This document shows positions 16,428 through 24,580 of a stretch of DNA of 28,522 nt, in pieces. Source of the DNA: Bacteroidales bacterium (GTDB lineage: Bacteria > Bacteroidota > Bacteroidia > Bacteroidales > UBA932); the NCBI GenBank assembly GCA_016295455.1, contig JAEDLE010000024.1, positions 1-28,522 on the forward strand. Reading direction: 5' to 3'. The notes under the pieces are model-generated. The model made no database searches and had not been told where the DNA came from. It worked only from the letters and a program-made list of their open reading frames with translations. Each line of letters starts with the position of its first letter. Positions within the stretch are counted from its first letter, which is position 1. The position numbers were made by a program, and so were the translations under genes.

Positions 16428-17420
16428 ATGTACTATAAGGAACTTAAATCACCGGCGCTGATAAAGACGGGAAGGGACATACTCAAGAACATCGACTGGA
16501 TACTCAAGGATGCCCATTTCTATTATTCCGACAAGGTGCTCCTCACCCAGAAAATCCTGTTTGACGAGTACAAGGACCAGTTGAACCTCAACGTCTTCTC
16601 AGAGATAATATTCGTCCAGGGCGGCGATGCATCGGAGGCGGCCGAACTTGCAGGCAAGATCAACGGGCTGGACGTGATACTCTTCGGTTTCGGAGGGGGT
16701 AGCGTCATAGACCTCGTGAAATATATAGGCACCAAGTGCGACATCCCTTTCGTGACCATGCCGACCACGCTTTCCAACGATTCGCTCTGTTCGACCGTGG
16801 CGAGGCTCATGTCCGGAGGAAAGAAGAGAAGTTATGCGGTCCAGCCTCCGCTCGGGATACTCATAGATTTCGGAGTCGTGTCCCGTTCGCCGAAGAATCT
16901 CACTCTCGCAGGGGTGGCGGACGTGATTTCCAACCAGTCGGCGGTCAAGGACTGGCTGCTTTCGAACAGGAACACCGGGGAACCTGTCGACGAACTTGCC
17001 ATGATGCTCGCCAAGTCCGCCCCGACCAGCCTCTTCAAGTACAACGCCGAGGAGGTGGGCAGCGACGAGTTCCTCTATGACCTTGCGAGCGGTCTCATAC
17101 TCTCAGGAATGTCGATGATGGTGACAGGTTCGTCACGCGGCGCCAGCGGCTCAGAGCATCTCATCAGCCACGCCATCGACGAGTACTTCCCGGACAAGTC
17201 CACAATCCACGGTCTTCAGGTCGGATGGGCCCATCTTATGGTCGAGAAGTACTGCCGCAAGGATATGGTCGAATATGCCAGGCTCAGCTCTTTCTACGAG
17301 CGCATAGGCCTTATGGCTACCATAAGGGACTGCGTGCCCTGGAAGGAAGAAGAGTTCGCAGGGCTTATCCCTTATGCCAAGACCATACGCAAGCGCTACA
17401 CGATTTTTGACGCGCTCTGA
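16428..17420 (+). CDS. sn-Glycerol-1-phosphate dehydrogenase-like enzyme
   Basis: This 330-residue protein belongs to the iron-containing-alcohol-dehydrogenase/dehydroquinate-synthase superfamily and resembles the glycerol-1-phosphate dehydrogenase branch (archaeal EgsA, Bacillus AraM). That enzyme reduces dihydroxyacetone phosphate to sn-glycerol-1-phosphate with NAD(P)H. Visible features are the nucleotide-binding GFGGGSVIDLVKY, then MPTTLSNDSLCS, GVADVISNQSAVKDW, SRGASGSEHLISH and IHGLQVG. D165, H244 and H261 fall at the expected metal-ligand positions. It is cytoplasmic. It stands alone between a terminator and a convergent hydrolase gene, so neighbours do not reveal the pathway. Another polyol- or sugar-phosphate dehydrogenase is the main alternative; substrate cannot be fixed from sequence. 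The ATG at 16428 is chosen over TTG 16365. Confidence 0.8.
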   Translation: MYYKELKSPALIKTGRDILKNIDWILKDAHFYYSDKVLLTQKILFDEYKDQLNLNVFSEIIFVQGGDASEAAELAGKINGLDVILFGFGGGSVIDLVKYIGTKCDIPFVTMPTTLSNDSLCSTVARLMSGGKKRSYAVQPPLGILIDFGVVSRSPKNLTLAGVADVISNQSAVKDWLLSNRNTGEPVDELAMMLAKSAPTSLFKYNAEEVGSDEFLYDLASGLILSGMSMMVTGSSRGASGSEHLISHAIDEYFPDKSTIHGLQVGWAHLMVEKYCRKDMVEYARLSSFYERIGLMATIRDCVPWKEEEFAGLIPYAKTIRKRYTIFDAL

Positions 17421-17441
17421 ACAGCCTGATATTCAGCGGAT

Positions 17442-19022
17442 TCAGAAAGGGGTAGTCTTGTAGCTGCTCCTGACCAGGGTGCCGCTGAGCACGAGGTCAG
17501 GTTCGGAAGGCGCGCCGCCCCTGCCTGCAGGAGCCTTTATGGTCAGGGTCAGTCCGTCCCCGTCGAAACTGAACACCATATCCTCATATGTCGATACATT
17601 GAACATCGACAGGCAGCGTGTGCGCAGTTCGTTGTCCGCGGTCCAGGCCATGGTGCCGGCTGTCTGATATGAGGTCACTCCCATCATATTCGTATATACC
17701 GCACGGGTGAAAGGCATCTTCCTGTCGGTCTCTCCGATTTTCCAGCAGCCCAGTCCGAACGGAATGTTCGTCGTGGACGCGGCGGTTTCAAGGGTGAGGT
17801 ACATATTCCCCTCGCTGTCGAAACGCAGTCCGGCCTGTTCTATGCCGAAGCGGTTCTGGTGCATCTTGAAGCGCAGGGTGCAGGAAGTCCTGCGGGCAGA
17901 ACCCGGCTCGCTGAAAGGCATCTTGAGGGCGTATCCGGAGATTTCCTTCTGCAGGTCGAAACTGCGGTTCTCCTTGAGCTTCTTCTGGCCCATCTTCGCG
18001 CAGAGCTGATATACCAGGCTGTTGAAGCCGTTCTCATCGCCTATGGCTCCCTGGGTTGCGACCACCACGTCACTGCCCGGAATCACGATTATCGCCTGGT
18101 TCGAAGCGCCTATCGCACGGTAGGAACCGCTGCGGCCCATCCAGGTCTGGTAGCCGTAGCCCTGGCTTCCGTCATCCCCGGCGTTCTCCTCCGCGCTCCT
18201 CTCCGGATGCTGGTAGATATGCGGGCGGGTCATCTGGTCAACCCACTGAGGATCAAGCAGCTGCTTTCCTTTCCAGCTGCCCCTGTTCTTGAGGAAGGTA
18301 CCGAACTTCGCCATATCCGAAGTCCTCGAATGCATGCCTCCGTTGCCCATATTGCAACCCGAAAGGTCCATCTCCCAGAAAATGTCCTCCGACAGTCCCA
18401 GAGGCTCGAACAGGCGCGGCTTCAGATACTCGTATATGCTGACGCCGGTCACCCTCGTGATGAGCAGCGAAAGCATATGCGAACAGGTGATGTTGTAGGC
18501 GAAGGAAGAGCCCGGTTCATGGGCGTAGTCCATTGCCAGGAAAGATCTTACCTGGTCGTCCCCCGAACCTTCGTAACGGGTGCTCCTGTGTCCTGCGGAC
18601 ATGGTCAGCAGGTGATATACCTTGAGTCTGGCCAGTTCCGGGGCGGGATTCTCGGGCACGAGCTCCGGGAAGTAGTCCATGAAAGGCCTGTCTATGTCTA
18701 TGAGTCCCTCCTGCACCGCGAAACCCACCGCCGCGGCGGTATAGGTCTTGGTGGACGAATACATCGCGTGCTTGTACTCCGGTGAATATGGTGACCACCA
18801 GTGCTCCGCGATGACCTTGTCGTGGCGCAGTATCATCAGTCCGTGGACTTCGTATCCGCCCTTGTCCAGGGCGCTGAAGAAATCGGCTATGTCTTCGGAG
18901 CGCACTCCCTGGGATTCGGGCGTGGCTCTCTCCAGGCCGTCTGAGAATGTGAATTGGGCGTTGGCTGTGAAAGCTGTCAGGAGCATCGCGGCGATGCCAG
19001 TGAGAAAATGTCCGGTCTTCAT
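17442..19022 (-). CDS. Secreted beta-lactamase-fold serine hydrolase
   Basis: This 526-residue protein has a signal peptide (1-22, ending FTANA) and a class C beta-lactamase/penicillin-binding-protein fold. The catalytic SxxK is S89-S-T-K92 in MYSSTKTYTAAAVGF. The second-motif tyrosine lies in FAYNITCSHMLSLLI, where the usual YxN asparagine is replaced. GYGYQTWMG is another family stretch. A roughly 160-residue beta-rich region follows the hydrolase domain (about 365-526). Such proteins are mostly esterases or peptidases of unknown substrate, not antibiotic-resistance enzymes, and nothing here argues for resistance. It should act in the periplasm. It converges with the dehydrogenase gene with only 21 bases between stops, and it lies downstream of the arg operon on the same strand but 127 bases away, with its own leader. 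Confidence 0.87.
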   Translation of the reverse strand: MKTGHFLTGIAAMLLTAFTANAQFTFSDGLERATPESQGVRSEDIADFFSALDKGGYEVHGLMILRHDKVIAEHWWSPYSPEYKHAMYSSTKTYTAAAVGFAVQEGLIDIDRPFMDYFPELVPENPAPELARLKVYHLLTMSAGHRSTRYEGSGDDQVRSFLAMDYAHEPGSSFAYNITCSHMLSLLITRVTGVSIYEYLKPRLFEPLGLSEDIFWEMDLSGCNMGNGGMHSRTSDMAKFGTFLKNRGSWKGKQLLDPQWVDQMTRPHIYQHPERSAEENAGDDGSQGYGYQTWMGRSGSYRAIGASNQAIIVIPGSDVVVATQGAIGDENGFNSLVYQLCAKMGQKKLKENRSFDLQKEISGYALKMPFSEPGSARRTSCTLRFKMHQNRFGIEQAGLRFDSEGNMYLTLETAASTTNIPFGLGCWKIGETDRKMPFTRAVYTNMMGVTSYQTAGTMAWTADNELRTRCLSMFNVSTYEDMVFSFDGDGLTLTIKAPAGRGGAPSEPDLVLSGTLVRSSYKTTPF

Positions 19023-19040
19023 TTCAGTGTATGCTTTGAG

Positions 19041-19067
19041 CCGCTCCCGGAGCGGGGGACCTCCCCG
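19041..19067 (-). promoter_or_regulatory. Tandem GC-rich palindromes in the serine hydrolase leader
   Basis: CCGCTCCCGGAGCGG (19041-19055) and CGGGGGACCTCCCCG (19053-19067) are adjoining perfect inverted repeats 19-45 bases before the hydrolase ATG. A TATCTTTTG sequence on the minus strand (19135-19127) could be the -7 box. If so, both hairpins lie in the mRNA leader near the ribosome site. They could also help end read-through from the arg operon. Confidence 0.35.
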
Positions 19068-19149
19068 ACCGGAAACGGCACGCTAAAATAATAAATCAGT
19101 TCGGAAATCCGTTATAAGAAACGGCTCAAAAGATAACAATTCCGCCCTG

Positions 19150-20454
19150 CTATATGCTGAAATTGAGGAAGTGAGGGCCGAAACGTTCGAAAGCCGCGCG
19201 TTCCAGCATCTCCCTGTCATCGGGATGCGCTATCGAGATCATCAGCTTCGCCCTTTCCTGCAGGGACCTGCCCGTGAGGTCCACCCAACCATATTCGGTA
19301 ACCATTATGTGGGCGTCGGGCCTCGGGGTGACCACCCCGGCACCGCTCTTGAGCACCGGCACTATCTTGCTCTGGCCCTTTTTGGTTCTGGAAGTGAAGA
19401 CGGTCAGGGACTTTCCGCCCTCGGACATTGTGGCGCCGCGCACGAAATCCAGCTGGCCGCCCGTTCCGGAGTAGATGCGGGTACCTATGGAGTCGGCACA
19501 GATCTGTCCCGTGAAATCGACTTCGGTGGCTGAGTTCACCGCCGTGGCCTTAGGGTTGGAGGCTATGTTGATGGGATTGTTGACATACTTGATGTCTTTC
19601 ATCAGCACCATGGGATTGCGGTCTATGAAATCATATACCTTTCTGGAACCCAGCAGGAAAGATGCAGTCACCTTGCCTTGGTCAAGTTTCTTTTCCGCTC
19701 CGGTGATGACACCCTTGCCGATGAGGTCGAGCACTCCGTCGGCGAACATTTCGGAATGTATGCCGAGGTTCCTGTGGTCCGCAAGATGCGCGGCGATGGC
19801 ATTCGGAAGCGAGCCTATGCCCATCTGCAGGCAGGCCCCGTCATCGATCAGCCCCGAGCATATGGTGCCGATCTTCACCTCAAGTTCTCCCGGCTCCATA
19901 TACGGTCTCTCGATGAGCGGGGTGTCGTCCCTTACGAGAAAATCGAATTTCTCTACAGGAACGAGGTCGCCATATGCGAAAGGGACGTGCGGATTGACCA
20001 CTCCTATGACAGTCCTGGCCGTCTCTATTGCAGCGATCGAGCAGTCCACCGAGGTACCCAGGGAGACCATGCCGTTGCTGTCCGGCTCGCTTATCTGCAC
20101 CATCGCCACCCCGAGCCTGATCGCTCCGCTCCTGTAAAGCTGTCCGGACTCGCTCAGATGCACGGGAAGATAGTCGGCATATCCGCTGTTCACGCTTTCC
20201 CGGACATTGGAACCGACGAAGAAACCCTGCTCGAAGAATATGCCCTCGAACTTCGGGTCTGCATATGGCGCCGGGCCTTCGGTATGGAAATGGTGGAAGT
20301 GAAGGTCCCTTACAGTGCCGTCTTCCGCCCTGCGCACGAGCGCGTCTATCAGGGCTTTGGGTGTGCTGGCTATGCTGCCAAGGTGTATGTGGTCGTGGTC
20401 TCTGACAGCCGCCACGGCCTGGTCGGCGCTTACGAATTCAAGTTCCTTCATCAT
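19150..20454 (-). CDS. Acetyl-CoA hydrolase/CoA-transferase family protein at the end of the arg operon
   Basis: This 434-residue cytoplasmic enzyme belongs to the family of 4-hydroxybutyrate, butyryl-CoA:acetate and succinyl-CoA CoA-transferases, which move CoA between short carboxylic acids through a glutamyl-CoA intermediate. The likely catalytic residue is E235 in GIHSEMFADGVLDL. YSGTGGQLDFVRGA (C-terminal domain) is the acyl-CoA-binding signature, and the length is typical. Its ATG overlaps the argH stop by four bases (ATGA), so it is translated with the arginine genes. The desuccinylase in the same operon releases succinate, and the first step uses succinyl-CoA, so a succinate-recycling role is attractive but unproven. 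A 4-hydroxybutyrate or butyrate fermentation role is the alternative; no other genes of that pathway are nearby. Confidence 0.88.
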   Translation of the reverse strand: MMKELEFVSADQAVAAVRDHDHIHLGSIASTPKALIDALVRRAEDGTVRDLHFHHFHTEGPAPYADPKFEGIFFEQGFFVGSNVRESVNSGYADYLPVHLSESGQLYRSGAIRLGVAMVQISEPDSNGMVSLGTSVDCSIAAIETARTVIGVVNPHVPFAYGDLVPVEKFDFLVRDDTPLIERPYMEPGELEVKIGTICSGLIDDGACLQMGIGSLPNAIAAHLADHRNLGIHSEMFADGVLDLIGKGVITGAEKKLDQGKVTASFLLGSRKVYDFIDRNPMVLMKDIKYVNNPINIASNPKATAVNSATEVDFTGQICADSIGTRIYSGTGGQLDFVRGATMSEGGKSLTVFTSRTKKGQSKIVPVLKSGAGVVTPRPDAHIMVTEYGWVDLTGRSLQERAKLMISIAHPDDREMLERAAFERFGPHFLNFSI

Positions 20455-21797
20455 TTCGTGAGTTTGCCGGTTGCCTCGTGAACCTTGTCAAAGGTGAAGC
20501 CTCCGAGTATGGTATCCATCTTTTCCCTTATCCTGTCATTGCAGAGATTGCCTATCGAGCCTTCGTGGGTGTGGTTGAGGCTGCCGTGGAATTCGAAACG
20601 GCCCTCCTGAACCTCCATGCCCACCTGTCTGTAGGCATCCCTGAAAGGAACGCCCTCGGCCACACGCCTGTTCACCTCCTCGACGGTGAAAGCCAGCCTG
20701 TACTTCGGGTCCTCCATCACGTCGCGTCGCACCTCCATATTCTCGACAGCATATGCCACTATGTCCAGGCAGTCGTCCATCTCGTCGAAAAGCGGAATGA
20801 AAACCTCCTTGATGAGCTGCATATCCCTGAAATAACCGGACGGGAGGTTTCCGGTGATGAGGCGTATGGTGTTCCCGACTCCCTGTATCTTGTTGCAGTG
20901 GGCCCTTATGAGCTCGAACACGTCCGGATTCTTCTTGTGGGGCATGATGCTGGAGCCTGTGGTGAGCGAATCCGGCAGGTGTATGAAGCCGAAATTCTGG
21001 CTAACATAGAGGCAGCCGTCCATTGCCAGGCGCCCTATGGTCTCGGCCAGGGAGGCATATGCAAAGGCTATGATCCTTTCGGTCTTGCCTCTTCCCATCT
21101 GGGCATAGACCGAGTTGTAGTTCAGGTCATCGAAGCCCAGCAGGCGGGTGGTCATGGTTCTGTCCAGAGGGGCGGAAGAACCGTAGCCCGCAGCGGCGCC
21201 GAGCGGGTTCTGGTTTGTCACGTTCCAGGCGGCACGCATCATATGCATATCGTCGCAGAGGCTCTCGGCATAGGCCCCGAACCAAAGTCCGAAAGAGGAA
21301 GGCATAGCCACCTGGAGATGGGTGTATCCGGGGATGAGACAGTCCCTGTACATCTCGCTGCGGCTCTGCAGCAGGTCGAAGAGCTTCTTCATCCTGGCGA
21401 CGGTCTTTTCTATCCTGTCCCTTGCGAAGAGCTTGAGGTCCACCATTATCTGGTCGTTTCGGGAGCGTCCCGTATGCACCTTCTTGCCCTTGTCCCCGAG
21501 CTTGCGGGTGAGCATCAGCTCGACCTGGGAGTGTACGTCCTCGATGCCGTCCTCTATTACGAACTTCCCTTCGCGGGCCTCCCTCAGCAGGGCCTTGAGT
21601 TCAGGGAGCAGCTCATCCAGGTCCTCCTTCGGCAGGAGACCCCGGGAGTTCAGCATGGTTATGTGCGCCATCGTCCCGATAATGTCATATTCAGCGAGAT
21701 ACAGGTCCATCTCGCGGTCGTGTCCGACGGTGAAGCGGTCAATCTTCGCATCCACCTCGAAGCCCTTGTCCCAGAGCTTTGATCCTTTGTCAGCCAA
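20451..21797 (-). CDS. argH: Argininosuccinate lyase
   Basis: ArgH splits argininosuccinate into arginine and fumarate, the last step of arginine synthesis. The 448-residue protein shows the fumarase/aspartase superfamily features: VHTGRSRNDQIMVDLKLF (about 107-124), the GYTHLQVAMPSSFG histidine region (about 156-169), and the mobile signature loop GSSIMPHKKNPD. Length is normal. The gene starts with TTG at 21797: the next residues, ADKGSKLWDKGF, match the family N terminus and there is no nearby in-frame ATG. It begins 14 bases after the desuccinylase stop, and its own stop overlaps the next gene's ATG. Confidence 0.97.
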   Translation of the reverse strand: MADKGSKLWDKGFEVDAKIDRFTVGHDREMDLYLAEYDIIGTMAHITMLNSRGLLPKEDLDELLPELKALLREAREGKFVIEDGIEDVHSQVELMLTRKLGDKGKKVHTGRSRNDQIMVDLKLFARDRIEKTVARMKKLFDLLQSRSEMYRDCLIPGYTHLQVAMPSSFGLWFGAYAESLCDDMHMMRAAWNVTNQNPLGAAAGYGSSAPLDRTMTTRLLGFDDLNYNSVYAQMGRGKTERIIAFAYASLAETIGRLAMDGCLYVSQNFGFIHLPDSLTTGSSIMPHKKNPDVFELIRAHCNKIQGVGNTIRLITGNLPSGYFRDMQLIKEVFIPLFDEMDDCLDIVAYAVENMEVRRDVMEDPKYRLAFTVEEVNRRVAEGVPFRDAYRQVGMEVQEGRFEFHGSLNHTHEGSIGNLCNDRIREKMDTILGGFTFDKVHEATGKLTK

Positions 21798-21811
21798 TTC
21801 TAAAGTCTTTT

Positions 21812-22861
21812 TTAAAGAGACAGGCCGTCCAGCAGCCTGAAATATATTTCCGTTGCATGGACCATTTCGTCAATGCATATGTATTCGTCAGCAGTGTGTG
21901 AGCGTGCGGAGTCCCCCGGTCCTATCTTCACGGTAGGGAAACTTACCAGAGCCTGGTTGCTGGTGGTCGGAGAACCGAAGGACTCCAGCCCGAGTTCCCT
22001 TCCCCGGACTACCGCCGGATGGGAGACATCTATGTGTGAACTGCCAATCCGCGTGGAGCGCTCCTTTACCCGGCAGGAAACCGACTCCTTTATGAGGGCG
22101 AGCAGTTCGGGGTTGCTGTACATCCCGTTCGGCCTGACATCCACCACGAAGCGGCAACTGTCCGGAACCACGTTGTGCTGGGTTCCCGCCTCTATCTGGG
22201 TCACGCTCATCCGGACTTCTCCCAGATAATCGGACACCCTTTCGAAGCGGTGGGTGCGGAACCATTCAATGTCTTCCATCGCCTTGTATATGGCATTGAC
22301 CCCTTCGTTCCTGGCAGCATGTCCGCTGACTCCCTCGGAGCAGCAGTCCAGAACCATCAGACCCCGTTCCGCAACCGCCATACGCATGCCCGTAGGCTCT
22401 CCGATGACGCCGAATGCGATTTCTCCCAGCAGGGGCAGTATCAGGTCGAGACCTCCTTTCCCGCTGACCTCCTCCTCTGCCGTTGCACTGAAAATCAGCC
22501 TGAAGGGCTGGGGCTTGCGCCTGAGCTCGCGGTAGCAGGCCAGAAGGCTGACCAGGGAGCCTCCGTCGTCGTTGCTGCCCAGGCCGTAGATTTTCCCGTC
22601 CAGGTCATAAGGAGTGAAAGGGTCGCGGCTGTAGCCCGCGGAGGGCTTCACCGTGTCAATGTGGGCGTTCAGCAGTATCGCAGGGCGCCCGTCGTCCACG
22701 CAATCCCCTGTCCAGAGGTTATTGCCTTCGCGCCTCACCTCCATCCCACGCTCCTTCATCCATCTCTCCAGGAAGTCAGCGGCTTCCTTCTCCTCACGGC
22801 TTATGGAAGGGATGGATATGAGTCTGCGGAGCAGCTCGGCATATTCGTCGAAAGCGTTCAT
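21812..22861 (-). CDS. argE: M20 metallohydrolase, probable N-succinylcitrulline desuccinylase
   Basis: This 349-residue M20-family zinc hydrolase resembles ArgE/DapE. Likely metal and catalytic residues are H67 and D69 (NAHIDTV), D98 (GSNDDGG), E129 and E130 (ATAEEE), E155 (GEPT) and the late histidine in ARSHTADEY. A dimerisation domain (about 165-275) contains CSEGVSGHAARNEGVNAI. Because the carbamoyltransferase in this operon is the succinylornithine type, the substrate here is most likely N-succinylcitrulline, giving citrulline and succinate; this is inference from context. Its ATG overlaps the argB stop by four bases. The symbol follows the usual name; the acyl group is not proved. Confidence 0.92.
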   Translation of the reverse strand: MNAFDEYAELLRRLISIPSISREEKEAADFLERWMKERGMEVRREGNNLWTGDCVDDGRPAILLNAHIDTVKPSAGYSRDPFTPYDLDGKIYGLGSNDDGGSLVSLLACYRELRRKPQPFRLIFSATAEEEVSGKGGLDLILPLLGEIAFGVIGEPTGMRMAVAERGLMVLDCCSEGVSGHAARNEGVNAIYKAMEDIEWFRTHRFERVSDYLGEVRMSVTQIEAGTQHNVVPDSCRFVVDVRPNGMYSNPELLALIKESVSCRVKERSTRIGSSHIDVSHPAVVRGRELGLESFGSPTTSNQALVSFPTVKIGPGDSARSHTADEYICIDEMVHATEIYFRLLDGLSL

Positions 22862-23616
22862 AATCTGACCGTGGTTCCTCCCTCAAGAGCGTCCGCACTG
22901 GTGATGACCACCCTGGAAACGCCGGCCCTGACTGCGTCCAGGGCGTTTTCAATCTTAGGTATCATACCTCCCGACACCACAGCTTCCGCTTTCAGCTCTT
23001 CGAAGCCCGAGGCTGTGATTTCCGGGATTACACTCGACGGGTCTTCCGGATCCCTGAGCACGCCCGGCATCTCGAAGCAGAAGGTCAGGGTCACGTCATA
23101 GTATGATGCAAGTCCCTTGGCAACCGCCGCTGCCATGGTGTCGGCATTGGTGTTGAGCAGCGAGCCCCTGCCGTCATGCGTAAGAGGAGCCACTACCGGC
23201 ACCACGCCCATCCCTGTCAGGGAAGCAAGCATTTCTGCCCTGACTGCCTTGACGTCACCGACATAGCCGTAATCCACTTCTCCGACGGGACGGCGGTCGC
23301 TGCGGATGAGGTTCAGGTCCGCTCCGGTGAAGCCGGCAGCATCAAGGCCCCGGGCCTGAAGTCCTGCGACTATGTTCTTGTTGACCAGTCCGCCATATAC
23401 CATAGTGACCACGTCGAGCATTTCCTTGTCGGTGATGCGTCTGCCGCCTACCATCCTGGTCTCTATTCCGAGCCTTGAGGCCAGCGAGGTTGCCGTGCGG
23501 CCCCCGCCGTGCACCAGTACCTTCAGGCCCTCCACGGCGGCGAAGCGGTCAAGGAAAGAGGAGAGGGTGTCCTCGACTATCTTGCCCCCGACCTTTATGA
23601 CGTTTATCTTTTCCAT
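22858..23616 (-). CDS. argB: N-acylglutamate kinase (acetyl- or succinylglutamate)
   Basis: ArgB phosphorylates the side-chain carboxylate of N-acylglutamate with ATP. The 252-residue protein has the amino-acid-kinase fold: KVGGKIVED with K8, the LVHGGGRTATSLASRLG loop, LLNTNADTMAAAVAKGL and the C-terminal SGGMIPKIENALDAVRAGVSRVVI. It lacks the N-terminal helix that marks arginine-sensitive hexameric kinases, so direct arginine feedback is less likely. In this pathway the substrate should be N-succinylglutamate (inferred). It starts one base after the carbamoyltransferase stop. Confidence 0.95.
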   Translation of the reverse strand: MEKINVIKVGGKIVEDTLSSFLDRFAAVEGLKVLVHGGGRTATSLASRLGIETRMVGGRRITDKEMLDVVTMVYGGLVNKNIVAGLQARGLDAAGFTGADLNLIRSDRRPVGEVDYGYVGDVKAVRAEMLASLTGMGVVPVVAPLTHDGRGSLLNTNADTMAAAVAKGLASYYDVTLTFCFEMPGVLRDPEDPSSVIPEITASGFEELKAEAVVSGGMIPKIENALDAVRAGVSRVVITSADALEGGTTVRL

Positions 23617-23617
23617 A

Positions 23618-24580
23618 TCAGAGACTCTCGAGCATTCTCTTCATTACCACCTGTGCGGAAATCTCCCGGTTCGCCGCCTCGGGAATCACCAGGCTGCGCG
23701 GGGAATCGATCACTGCATCGGACACTATCATATTCCTGCGAACAGGCAGACAGTGCATGAAGAAAGCATTGTCAGTCACGGCCATATGCCTTTCATCTAT
23801 GGTCCAGCCCATATCCTTGGAGAGTATCTTGCCGTAATCCCCGGGGTTGGTCACGCCCGGACAGCTCCAGTTCTTGGCATATACGAAGTCCGCTCCCTCA
23901 AGGGCTTTCATCTGGTCGTATTCGACCTTTGCATTGCCGACGAAGCGGGGGTCGAGTTCGTAGCCGTGAGGGTGGGTGATGACCAATTCCACGTCCGCAG
24001 CGTTCATCCACTCCGCGAAGGAGTTCGGAACGGCCTGCGGCAGGGCCTTCGGATGCGGCGCCCAACTGAGCACCACCTTCGGCCTGTCCTTGGTCCTGTG
24101 CTCTTCTATTGTTATCAGGTCGGCAAAGGCCTGGCAAGGGTGCACGGTCGCCGATTCGAGACTGATGACCGGCTTCCCGCTGTAGCGTATGAACTGGCTC
24201 AGCACAGTCTCGTTGTAGTCGGCCTCCCTGTCGCTCAGTCCGGCGAAGGAGCGTACTCCGATGATGTCGCAGTAGCTGGCCATCACAGGTATGGCTTCAC
24301 GCAGGTGTTCGGACTTGTCGCCGTCCATCACCACTCCCATCTCGGTCTCAAGTTTCCAGCTGTCCTGACCTATGTTCAGAACTATCGGGTTCATACCCAG
24401 ATTCAGGGCTGCCTTCTGGCTGCTTAGCCTGGTGCGGAGGCTGCTGTTGAAGAACACCAGCATTATGGTCTTGTCCGTTCCCAGATGCTTCCAGGCGAAC
24501 GGGTTGGCCTTCACCTCGAGGGCCTCGTCGAGAGCCTTGCGGAGGTCTCCTATGTCGGATACGTGGAAAAAAGTCTTCAT
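23618..24580 (-). CDS. argF': N-succinylornithine carbamoyltransferase
   Basis: This 320-residue transcarbamylase transfers a carbamoyl group from carbamoyl phosphate to N-succinylornithine, giving N-succinylcitrulline. The carbamoyl-phosphate loop is SSLRTR (46-51), not the STRTR of ordinary ornithine enzymes, and WAPHPKALPQAVPNSFAEW and HCLPVRR follow, as in the Bacteroides fragilis enzyme. Residue 90, reported to choose between acetyl (Glu) and succinyl (Pro) substrates, is Ser here (GDKSEHLREAIP), a residue compatible with the succinyl form. The ATG overlaps the argD stop by four bases. The same subunit should form trimers in the cytoplasm. Confidence 0.95.
   Translation of the reverse strand: MKTFFHVSDIGDLRKALDEALEVKANPFAWKHLGTDKTIMLVFFNSSLRTRLSSQKAALNLGMNPIVLNIGQDSWKLETEMGVVMDGDKSEHLREAIPVMASYCDIIGVRSFAGLSDREADYNETVLSQFIRYSGKPVISLESATVHPCQAFADLITIEEHRTKDRPKVVLSWAPHPKALPQAVPNSFAEWMNAADVELVITHPHGYELDPRFVGNAKVEYDQMKALEGADFVYAKNWSCPGVTNPGDYGKILSKDMGWTIDERHMAVTDNAFFMHCLPVRRNMIVSDAVIDSPRSLVIPEAANREISAQVVMKRMLESL

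Noticed and set aside
17859..18785. A 308-codon open frame opposite the serine hydrolase gene
   Set aside because: Shadow of the hydrolase gene; composition is typical of reverse-strand translation with many His, Arg and Gly and no known motif.
17442..19022. Beta-lactamase resistance gene
   Set aside because: The fold and SxxK are shared with many esterases and peptidases. The second motif departs from YxN and there is a long extra C-terminal region, so antibiotic hydrolysis is not supported.
20478..21782. A 434-codon open frame opposite argH
   Set aside because: It mirrors a well-supported gene with conserved motifs on the other strand. The antisense product is low in recognisable structure and has no promoter.
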